A DNA stretch of 12,506 bases from an uncultured Oscillospiraceae bacterium (GTDB lineage: Bacteria; Bacillota_A; Clostridia; Oscillospirales; Oscillospiraceae): positions 1 through 12,506 of the forward strand of contig CAAEDK010000263.1 of the NCBI GenBank assembly GCA_900754605.1, in the 5' to 3' direction. Shown here piece after piece: positions 7,214-12,506 of this stretch. Within the stretch, counting starts at the first letter, position 1, and every line of letters begins with the position of its first letter. The notes under the pieces were generated by a model that saw nothing but the letters and a program-made list of their open reading frames with translations, did no database searches and was not told where the DNA came from. The position numbers and the translations under genes are program-made.

Positions 7214-7942
7214 ATGGACGGATACCTGTTTGACCCCCACACTCACACGGCGGAAACCAGCAAGTGCGGCCACCTGCCGGCGGCGGAGGTGGTGGACCGC
7301 TATGTGCGCCATGGCTTCTCCGGACTGGTTGTGACGGACCATCTCCACCCGGAGTACCTCTCCCGGATTGACACAGACCACGATTGGAATAAGGTCATAG
7401 ACCACTATCTCTCCGGCTACCGCGCCTCCAAACAGCGGGGCGACGAGGTGGGCTTCCAAGTGCTGCTCGGCGCGGAACTGCGATTTCCCGAAAATGACAA
7501 CGACTACCTGGTGTACGGCATTGATGAGGCGTGGCTGCGATCCAACCCCTACGTTTGCTGCATGAGCGCCCGGGAGTTCTTCCAGAAATTCCATAACCAG
7601 GTGCTTATTATCCACGCCCACCCCTATCGGGACGGCAACACTACGGTGTTTGAGGACGCGATTCACGGTACGGAGATCATCAACGGCAATCCCCGGCACG
7701 ACAACTACAATGACCGGGCTCTAGAGCTGGCCCGCCGCCATCCAGAATACTACCGCCTGGCGGGATCCGACACCCATCAGAGTGGGGACGAGGCCCGGGC
7801 CGGCGTGATCCTGCCAGAGAGGCCCGCCGACTCCTTTGCCTACAAGACCTTGATTGGGCAGCACCGTTTCCACCTCTGGAGCCCGGAGTTCCAGTCCTTT
7901 GTGGACACGGATGAGGAAATGCGGAAGGAGAAACAGAAATGA
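7214..7942 (+). CDS. PHP-domain metal-dependent phosphoesterase
   Basis: Predicted cytoplasmic phosphoesterase of 242 residues from the polymerase/histidinol-phosphatase (PHP) family, which uses a bi- or trinuclear metal centre. The metal-ligand motifs are present in order: HTH (His9, His11), VTDH (Asp42, His43), GAE (Glu88), HAH (His134, His136) and GSDTH (Asp186, His188). An in-frame ATG at 7196 lacks a ribosome binding site. The ATG at 7214 has AGAAGG 6 bases upstream and brings the HTH motif close to the N-terminus as is usual, so it is preferred. The stop overlaps the start of the PfkB gene by four bases (ATGA). Family members act on histidinol phosphate, nucleotide 3'-phosphates or cyclic phosphates, so the substrate cannot be read off. 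The operator-linked transporter and kinase suggest a phosphorylated sugar or related ester. Confidence 0.9.
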   Translation: MDGYLFDPHTHTAETSKCGHLPAAEVVDRYVRHGFSGLVVTDHLHPEYLSRIDTDHDWNKVIDHYLSGYRASKQRGDEVGFQVLLGAELRFPENDNDYLVYGIDEAWLRSNPYVCCMSAREFFQKFHNQVLIIHAHPYRDGNTTVFEDAIHGTEIINGNPRHDNYNDRALELARRHPEYYRLAGSDTHQSGDEARAGVILPERPADSFAYKTLIGQHRFHLWSPEFQSFVDTDEEMRKEKQK

Positions 7943-8817
7943 GCCAGTTTGACTCTCTGATCATCGGCGAGGTGGCACAGGACACCAATGTGGACTATGA
8001 CGGCACCACCGTCCATGCCGTGGGCGGCGCCGTGTACTACTCCGGCTTCGCCGCCGCCAACACCGGCCACAAGACCGCGGTGCTCCCCAAGGCGGACACG
8101 GCCCAGGTGGACCTGGCCGCCGCCTTCGCCCCAGCCCCAAATGTGACCGTCTATCCCCTGCACAGCAGGACCTCCTTTGTCACAAAAAACGTCTACCACA
8201 CCCCGGACCGGGAGCGGCGCACCTCCACCGTGGACAGCGTCATCGAACCATACCGCACCGAGGAGGTGCCGGATATCGATGCGGCGATCTGGCATCTGGC
8301 GGGCCTGGCAGCGGGCGACATTCCCAACGAGATGATCCCCTTTGCCGCCCGGCACGCCATGGTGGCCATCGACGTGCAAACCATGCTGCGCTGGGTGGAG
8401 AACGGCGGCATGGTCTATCACGACTGGGCAGAGAAAAAGGAGCTGCTGCCGTATGTCCGATTTCTCAAGACCGACGCGGCGGAGGCGGAGATTCTGACAG
8501 GTCTCACCGACCGGGCTGAGGCCGCCAGACAGCTTTACCAGTGGGGCGCCAAGGAGATTCTCATCACCCATAACACGGAGGTGCTGGTCTACGATGGTCG
8601 GGAGATCTACACATGCCCCATCCGGGCCAGAAACCTCTCCGGCCGGACCGGGCGGGGCGACACCACCTTTGCCGGCTACATCAATGAGCGGCTGACTGCT
8701 GACATCCCCACCGCCCTCCGCTTCGCCACCGCCTTAGTGTCCCTGAAGATGGAGACCCCCGGCCCCTTCACCGGCACCCGGGCGGATGTAGATGCCTATC
8801 TGAAGGAATTCTACTGA
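7939..8817 (+). CDS. PfkB-family carbohydrate/nucleoside kinase
   Basis: Predicted cytoplasmic kinase of 292 residues from the PfkB/ribokinase family, a usual length. The N-terminal substrate-binding glycine pair appears as AVGGAVYYSG (Gly29-Gly30). The C-terminal signature is SGRTGRGDTTFAG (234-246), with catalytic Asp241. The anion-hole motif normally reads GAGD; here it is GRGD, an Arg in place of Ala. An acidic KTDAAEAE segment (177-184) lies where the family's conserved N-x-x-E motif is expected. Its ATG overlaps the PHP stop (ATGA) and has GGAAGGAG 8 bases upstream, so translation is coupled to the PHP gene. The transcript ends at the hairpin at 8851-8879. It probably phosphorylates a sugar, polyol or nucleoside from the same pathway; the exact acceptor is unknown. 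Confidence 0.9.
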   Translation: MSQFDSLIIGEVAQDTNVDYDGTTVHAVGGAVYYSGFAAANTGHKTAVLPKADTAQVDLAAAFAPAPNVTVYPLHSRTSFVTKNVYHTPDRERRTSTVDSVIEPYRTEEVPDIDAAIWHLAGLAAGDIPNEMIPFAARHAMVAIDVQTMLRWVENGGMVYHDWAEKKELLPYVRFLKTDAAEAEILTGLTDRAEAARQLYQWGAKEILITHNTEVLVYDGREIYTCPIRARNLSGRTGRGDTTFAGYINERLTADIPTALRFATALVSLKMETPGPFTGTRADVDAYLKEFY

Positions 8818-8850
8818 GCGCCATTTCCGTATCCATCTCCCGAAATCACC

Positions 8851-8881
8851 AAGACGGCTGCCAACCCGGCAGCCGTCTTTT
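8851..8881 (+). terminator. Intrinsic terminator of the PHP-PfkB operon
   Basis: A perfect 12-bp stem, AAGACGGCTGCC (8851-8862) with GGCAGCCGTCTT (8868-8879), has a 5-base loop and runs into TTTT. It lies 33 bases after the PfkB stop codon. Confidence 0.88.
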
Positions 8882-8979
8882 CAGCTCTGCTCCGAAGTTA
8901 GGGAATAGATATTTTATTAACGGAGAACGGACGGTGGATGCGGATGATAAAATAAATCCTGTAAACGTCGGAAAAAGGG

Positions 8980-9009
8980 TTGTCAACCATAAATTTGATG
9001 CAATATACT
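8980..9009 (+). promoter_or_regulatory. Plus-strand promoter upstream of the hairpin
   Basis: TTGTCA (8980-8985), an 18-base spacer, and TATACT (9004-9009), each five of six consensus matches. The predicted start is near 9016, so the hairpin at 9073-9117 would lie in the first 100 bases of the transcript. Confidence 0.5.
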
Positions 9010-9072
9010 AACACAGGTAGGCTGGCAAGGTAATCCACTGCTCTTTTGTGTTGTCCAAACTTGAAAATCATG

Positions 9073-9117
9073 CAGGCGTATTACGCTTACGGTCTTTCCG
9101 TGAGCGTGATGCGCCTG
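9073..9117 (+). ncRNA. Long RNA hairpin, candidate small RNA or leader structure
   Basis: Arms 9073-9092 and 9098-9117 pair over 20 positions around the loop TCTTT. Seventeen pairs are Watson-Crick and three are G-U in the plus-strand transcript; on the minus strand those three would be A-C mismatches. This favours a plus-strand RNA made from the promoter at 8980-9009. It is followed by TTATCG rather than a U tract, so it is not a typical terminator. Assignment as an RNA gene rather than leader, attenuator or element end is uncertain. Confidence 0.4.
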
Positions 9118-9160
9118 TTATCGTCTGCGGGAAATTTAAGAGGAACAAGGGAAGGATGTG

Positions 9161-9467
9161 ATGGAAGGGTTTCTAAAAAATATTGAGGCTGGCGCTGTCG
9201 ACGATGCTCTGCCTAACGGTAGCAGCTGCCGGGACCTTAGACCCAGTGCGTGGGATAGCAGGTCAAGCTGGCTGTGAGCGGGATAGATTACCGGCTACGA
9301 TTCAGACAAAGGCGGAACAGACTGTGATTACATTTACTGCGGAGAATGGGGCAATGGTGGCGAAGGGAGAAGGTGAAGATAGCATTATTAAATGGCGGGT
9401 GCTGAATGATCGGCCCAATACGATTGACAGGACTGCCACGCCCAGAAAGGGTGTAAGAATTTTTTAA
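9161..9467 (+). pseudogene. Probable frameshifted gene remnant, family not recognised
   Basis: An ATG at 9161 has AAGGGAAGG 5 bases upstream and begins a 38-residue frame (MEGFLKNIEAGAV...) that stops at 9275-9277. An overlapping frame shifted by one base runs to 9465-9467 and encodes text such as TVITFTAENGAM and IIKWRVLNDRPN. That text reads like genuine beta-rich protein sequence, but its only far-upstream starts are TTG/ATG codons without a ribosome binding site. The simplest reading is one small gene or gene end broken by a frameshift. TVITFTAENG-like segments occur in extracellular or glycosidase beta-sandwich domains, but I cannot name a family. It could equally be non-coding. Confidence 0.35.
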
Positions 9468-9637
9468 TGATAGTCTAACAGAAGGCAAACAGTTGTGCGG
9501 TACAAGAAGCTGAGGCAGACGATGTTAAATTTATGGGCAGTATAAACAGTTCTCAATTTGCAGAATCAAATGCTACCGTTATCATCAAAACGCCTCATTC
9601 CATACCACGATATGCAAAGCTCCCAAGGCCATATGTC

Positions 9638-9694
9638 ATCTTGAAAAGCGGAGGCGTTCTGTAAGTAAAACAGAACACCTCCGCTTTTCAAGAT
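9638..9694 (-). terminator. Terminator hairpin of the Gfo/Idh-SDR operon
   Basis: Twenty-four-base arms (9638-9661 and 9671-9694) with a 9-base loop lie 26 bases after the SDR stop codon. The one imperfect position (9655/9677) is a G-U pair in the minus-strand transcript and a C-A mismatch on the plus strand, so direction fits the minus-strand operon. The inner stem AAAAGCGGAGG / CCTCCGCTTTT has the A-rich and U-rich edges of an intrinsic terminator. Confidence 0.8.
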
Positions 9695-9719
9695 TAAATT
9701 TCGTATGTGTGAAGAAGGA

Positions 9720-10481
9720 TCAGTCCCGCACGACACCACCGTCAAGGTTGATGGCTTCTCCGCTGATATTTCGGGCACCGTCAGATGCCAGGAACAATGC
9801 CAGTGCCGCGATGTCCTCCGGCTTTTGGAAACGATTCATCGGAATGGAGGACTCCATGCGGCGGCGGACGGTACTCTTATCCTCGCCTGTGTCTGCGGAG
9901 ATGCCATTGATGACGCGCTGGATCATGGGAGTATCAACAGAACCCGGGCAGATCGCATTTACGGTAATATCTCTCGGTCCGAGTTCAGCAGCAAGCCCGC
10001 GGGTCATACCGATCACACCGGCCTTGGAAGCACAGTAAGCAGCAGTATTGGCAAAACCGTTCTTTCCGGCAATGGAGGCAATATTGATAATGCTTCCGGG
10101 AAGCCCCTTTTCCAAAAGAATGGAGACAACCGCCCGTGTGCAGAAAAAAGTCCCCGTGGCATTGACGGACAGATTTTTGTTCCAGATCTCGGTACTCATC
10201 TGCTCGATGGGTACACCGATGGCCACACCTGCGTTGTTTATCAGAATCTGGATGGGATGTCCGGATTCTACCGCACAGCGCACCACATCATTTACTTGAT
10301 CTTCCTGACTGATGTCCATTTTGACCCGGGTGAGCAATGATTCGTACTCCGTCTCCCAGACGGGGACCTGCAGATCTCCGGCAATGACCGGATATCCGGC
10401 ATGCAAAAATGCTCTTGCTGTCGTTTCACCGCTTCCACCGCCGGCACCTGTCACCAAAACAGTTGTTCCGCTCAAACTCAT
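9720..10481 (-). CDS. SDR-family NAD(P)-dependent dehydrogenase
   Basis: Classical short-chain dehydrogenase/reductase of 253 residues, cytoplasmic. The motifs are all present: cofactor TGAGGGSG (11-18), NNAG (82-85), catalytic Asn107, Ser136 in NIASIAG, and Tyr149/Lys153 in YCASK. The PG turn follows at 179-180, and the C-terminal LDGG (247-250) is typical. Asp36 at the end of the second strand (VIAGDL) favours NAD(H) over NADP(H). It resembles FabG/polyol- and gluconate-dehydrogenase-like SDRs. Its ATG lies one base after the upstream Gfo/Idh stop, with GGAGGT 8 bases before the start, so the two are made from one mRNA. The partner oxidoreductase and the lack of fatty-acid genes suggest sugar or polyol oxidation rather than fatty-acid synthesis; the substrate is unknown. 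Confidence 0.9.
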   Translation of the reverse strand: MSLSGTTVLVTGAGGGSGETTARAFLHAGYPVIAGDLQVPVWETEYESLLTRVKMDISQEDQVNDVVRCAVESGHPIQILINNAGVAIGVPIEQMSTEIWNKNLSVNATGTFFCTRAVVSILLEKGLPGSIINIASIAGKNGFANTAAYCASKAGVIGMTRGLAAELGPRDITVNAICPGSVDTPMIQRVINGISADTGEDKSTVRRRMESSIPMNRFQKPEDIAALALFLASDGARNISGEAINLDGGVVRD

Positions 10482-10482
10482 T

Positions 10483-11547
10483 TTATGTTACCTCCGTCCA
10501 TTCCGAATGATTTTTTGCACTCCGATAAATCGCTTCACAAACAGCCGCATTCTGATAACCGTCATAAAAGCTTGGATAATTGCCGGCTTTCCCGCTTTGA
10601 AGCGATGTATAGACTTCTTCGAAAAAGCTTGAGAATGTATCCGGGAATCCGCCACCAAAGGCATTGGTTACTGAGGTGACACCCTTAAATTGCTGTGCAG
10701 TATAAATTTGATAGGGGGTTTCAGAACACCACCAGACGGAGTTTTCATCGCTGCTGATTTCGATTTTAATGCAGTTGCTGCGTCCATGAGAGACCTCTGA
10801 GAGGAGGAGGGAACCAATCGCCCCATTGGAAAATTGCAGGGATACCACCGCGGCATCTTCGGATTCCACTATAATGTGTTCGCTTCCCGGCTGCGGTGCG
10901 GCAAACATCATTCCGTCTTTTTTATACCGGTCCTTATGGAAACAGCCAAAACTGGCCGAGACGGCCGTGATTTCCAGTCCCGTCCAAAAACGGACCAGGT
11001 CGATCCAATGTGAGCCGATTTCTGTGACTGCCCGCATGAGGCCGCCGAACTCCGGGATATAGCGCCACATGTACTGGGCGGGGAGAATATGGAATTCCTG
11101 CAGATAGGAGCCGTGGATCAGGCGCGGAGCGCCGAAGCCGGGCGTAGCTACGATCTTCCGCCCCTGCTGACAGGCCTCGTGATAACGCACATTGAAATTT
11201 ACTGCGGCCAAAAGCCCCCTCTCTTCTGCCAGCTGATACAACTCCCGCGCCTGTTCACTGTTCAGGCACAGCGGCTTTTCACAAATAACATGCTTTCCGG
11301 CTAGCAGGGCCGCCTTTGCCATCTCATAGTGCATAGCCGGGGGGGTACAGATGTGAATGCAGTCCACACTGCTTGCCAAAGCATCTGTAAATTGGTTGCT
11401 GTGTGATGGGATATTCCAAATTTCTGCAAACGCTTTGGCTTTGCTTTGGTCCCGCCCAATGACAAGTACGATTTCCTGATTTTGCTGAATCAGTGCCTTT
11501 GCGTGGGTTGCAGCGATATTGCCGCAGCCAACAATTGCAACTTTCAT
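10483..11547 (-). CDS. Gfo/Idh/MocA-family oxidoreductase
   Basis: Cytoplasmic NAD(P)-dependent dehydrogenase of 354 residues, the normal length for the family. The N-terminal Rossmann fold starts at once with VAIVGCGNIAATHA (3-16), followed by CTPPAMHYEMA and the signature CEKP (Glu90-Lys91-Pro92), whose Lys is catalytic. In the C-terminal domain EIGSHWIDL (176-184) carries the conserved His180, but the family's usual acidic residue just before IG is Glu176 rather than Asp. Family members oxidise sugars, inositols or glycosides. The ribosome binding site AAGGGA is 5 bases before the ATG. It is first in a two-gene operon with the SDR. The promoter region is shared with a divergent Crp/Fnr regulator and holds two palindromic operators, so its expression is probably set by that regulator. 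Confidence 0.9.
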   Translation of the reverse strand: MKVAIVGCGNIAATHAKALIQQNQEIVLVIGRDQSKAKAFAEIWNIPSHSNQFTDALASSVDCIHICTPPAMHYEMAKAALLAGKHVICEKPLCLNSEQARELYQLAEERGLLAAVNFNVRYHEACQQGRKIVATPGFGAPRLIHGSYLQEFHILPAQYMWRYIPEFGGLMRAVTEIGSHWIDLVRFWTGLEITAVSASFGCFHKDRYKKDGMMFAAPQPGSEHIIVESEDAAVVSLQFSNGAIGSLLLSEVSHGRSNCIKIEISSDENSVWWCSETPYQIYTAQQFKGVTSVTNAFGGGFPDTFSSFFEEVYTSLQSGKAGNYPSFYDGYQNAAVCEAIYRSAKNHSEWTEVT

Positions 11548-11603
11548 GTGATCCCTTCTTTCAGACCGTTTGTTGTGCTATTATGTCACATATGTTTTCA
11601 TTG

Positions 11604-11627
11604 AAAAAAGGACACTTGTCCTTTTTT
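11604..11627. promoter_or_regulatory. GGACA-N2-TGTCC palindrome, site 1
   Basis: AAAAAAGGACA (11604-11614), CT, then TGTCCTTTTTT (11617-11627) is a perfect 11-base-arm palindrome. The two-base centre is too short for an RNA hairpin loop, which argues for a protein-binding site rather than a terminator. The ACANNTGT core has the spacing of Crp/Fnr-family boxes such as that of PrfA. It lies near the Gfo/Idh start and upstream of a TACAAT -10 candidate (11648-11653) for the regulator gene. Confidence 0.65.
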
Positions 11628-11698
11628 TGAAATGCCCGCAATAATTTTACAATCCTACCAAAATCGGGTAATTCTTTTTGGCTGAAGGAGCGGGCAAA

Positions 11699-11719
11699 AT
11701 AGGACATCTGTCCTTTTTT
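11699..11719. promoter_or_regulatory. GGACA-N2-TGTCC palindrome, site 2
   Basis: AGGACA (11701-11706), TC, then TGTCCT (11709-11714), flanked by A- and T-rich bases, repeats site 1 with its centre 92 bases away. It sits just ahead of the regulator's coding region, suited to autoregulation. A TAAAAT -10 candidate for the minus-strand Gfo/Idh promoter (11649-11644) would place this site near -70, a known activating distance for Crp-type proteins; the promoter itself is tentative. Confidence 0.65.
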
Positions 11720-11741
11720 GAGATTGGGGGAGTTTGATAAT

Positions 11742-12476
11742 ATGAAAACACCAGAAAACCGCCGCGTCTTTGTCACTGGAGGGAATATGGAGCAGGAAGA
11801 CCTGATCAACTTGTGCTTGTCGACTCTCCCTGACCGGCTGCGCCAAACTGCGGAACCGGTATGCTTTAAAAAGAATCAGATCGTCATCCGAAAAGGGGAG
11901 CCGACGACATGCGCTTATCTGATGGTGCTTGGGGATCTGACGGTTCAAACGGAGTATGAGGACGGCAACTACTATACATTTGCCCACATCTTGCCGGGGA
12001 GGTATATCTCTGACCTGGAAGTCCTCTCCGGAAGGTTTATCAACGCAGTAACGCTTGTGGCCGCAGAAAACAGTATGGCACTGCGTTTTCCCCTGGCAGT
12101 GTTTCAGGAATGCCTAAACAATGATATTGATTTCCTGCGCTACATTGTTTATGGCTTGGCGGATGCCATGTTCGATACGTCTTCGCAGCGGGGGAGTAAT
12201 TTATATACGCATAGTTCCACCAAGGTTGCCCGCTATTTATTGAGTTACATAAATGCCCATGGCCCGGAGGAGGATGGCGTATATGTTATCCGCGTTACGC
12301 GGCAGGCCATTGCGGCGGAGATCGGCATCAATATCAAAACGGTAAATCGTGCCGTCAGACGACTTTCGGACGAGAACCTGCTGGAAATTGTCCACGGAAA
12401 GATCCGTATTTCCCGAGAACGTGTGGAGCAAATGAATCGCTACATTGGAAGTGATCATAAAGCGGATGCTTTTTGA
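11742..12476 (+). CDS. Crp/Fnr-family transcriptional regulator
   Basis: DNA-binding regulator of 244 residues from the preferred ATG. Residues 38-125 form the cyclic-nucleotide-binding-like beta roll, 125-155 the dimer helix, and 160-225 the winged helix-turn-helix (TRQAIAAEIGINIKTVNRAVRRL). The Arg-Ser that binds cAMP phosphate in Crp is replaced in the matching FINAVTLVA region. There is no Cys cluster as in Fnr, so the effector is unknown. The open frame extends up to a TTG at 11718 inside an operator, so that is not the start. The ATG at 11742 has GGGGGAG 9 bases upstream. An ATG at 11787 with GGAGGG gives 229 residues and is a real alternative. It is divergent from the Gfo/Idh-SDR operon and followed after 26 bases by another gene, so it probably controls both sides. 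Confidence 0.88.
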   Translation: MKTPENRRVFVTGGNMEQEDLINLCLSTLPDRLRQTAEPVCFKKNQIVIRKGEPTTCAYLMVLGDLTVQTEYEDGNYYTFAHILPGRYISDLEVLSGRFINAVTLVAAENSMALRFPLAVFQECLNNDIDFLRYIVYGLADAMFDTSSQRGSNLYTHSSTKVARYLLSYINAHGPEEDGVYVIRVTRQAIAAEIGINIKTVNRAVRRLSDENLLEIVHGKIRISRERVEQMNRYIGSDHKADAF

Positions 12477-12502
12477 TAAAACAACATTTAGGAGGATCGA
12501 TT

Positions 12503-12506
12503 ATGA
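12503..12506 (+). CDS. Start of the next gene (truncated by window end)
   Basis: Only ATG and one further base are present. AGGAGG (12490-12495) lies 7 bases upstream, an excellent ribosome binding site, and the gap to the regulator's stop is only 26 bases. The gene is probably co-transcribed with the regulator; nothing can be said about its product. Confidence 0.6.

Larger units (their letters stand above)
8882..9637. other. Gene-poor intergenic stretch with RNA hairpin and a decayed reading frame
   Basis: About 750 bases separate the two gene blocks without a convincing intact gene on either strand. Visible content is a plus-strand promoter (8980-9009), a long hairpin (9073-9117), a short reading frame with a ribosome binding site (9161-9277), and an open but start-poor frame to 9467 ending in three in-frame stops (TAA TGA TAG). 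Between 9474 and 9637 I see nothing identifiable. The composition is more AT-rich than the left block. I read it as remains of a lost gene or inserted element. Confidence 0.5.

Noticed and set aside
9705..10340. A 211-codon plus-strand frame opposite the SDR gene
   Set aside because: The minus strand carries every SDR signature in order, and the plus frame has no motif or ribosome binding site and crosses the terminator side of the SDR operon.
11427..11440. TGCAAACGCTTTGG, a look-alike of the LacI-type operator in the Gfo/Idh gene
   Set aside because: It lies in coding sequence far from the promoter, differs in the right half, and the Gfo/Idh operon has its own distinct palindromes.
11604..11627. 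Reading the AAAAAAGGACA/TGTCCTTTTTT palindrome as a bidirectional terminator
   Set aside because: The two-base centre cannot form a stable loop, few GC pairs would remain after opening it, and a second copy 92 bp away next to a Crp/Fnr gene fits operators better.

Overview
The window looks like chromosome of a fairly GC-rich Firmicute, most likely a gut Clostridia/Oscillospiraceae-type anaerobe. The reasons are strong AGGAGG-type ribosome binding sites, TTGACA/TATAAT-type promoters, LacI/cre-like operators, a single fused two-domain ABC permease, and best family resemblance to clostridial proteins. This placement is inference; no rRNA or marker gene is present.

Left block (1-8881) reads as one metabolic locus. 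On the minus strand, read right to left, lie a two-domain ABC permease, its ATPase, a lipoprotein solute-binding protein, a four-helix membrane protein of unknown function and a HAD phosphatase-like hydrolase. Upstream of these is a second HAD hydrolase with its own promoter. Divergent from that, on the plus strand, is a translationally coupled PHP-phosphoesterase / PfkB-kinase pair ending in a strong terminator. Three exact copies and one weaker copy of a LacI-type operator (core GCAAACGTTTTCG) lie at the promoters or 5' leaders of these three transcription units, so they probably form one regulon. The transporter belongs to the Fbp/Afu (ferric iron / sugar-phosphate) class. The neighbours are two phosphatase-like HADs, a PHP phosphoesterase and a sugar kinase, and the binding protein lacks a Tyr-Tyr pair. 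I therefore propose uptake and processing of a phosphorylated or phosphorylatable carbohydrate rather than iron.

Middle (8882-9637) contains no convincing intact gene. It holds a good plus-strand promoter, a 20-bp RNA hairpin whose only irregularities are G-U pairs in the plus-strand transcript, a short reading frame with a ribosome binding site, and an unrecognised, probably decayed reading frame.

Right block (9638-12506) has visibly lower GC. It contains a minus-strand pair, a Gfo/Idh/MocA oxidoreductase and an SDR dehydrogenase, one base apart and closed by a 24-bp terminator hairpin. Divergently transcribed is a Crp/Fnr-family regulator, followed by the first bases of another gene. The 194-bp divergent intergenic region carries two GGACA-N2-TGTCC palindromes, most simply read as the regulator's own operators. 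Its recognition helix differs from Crp and Fnr at a base-contacting position, in keeping with an unusual operator.
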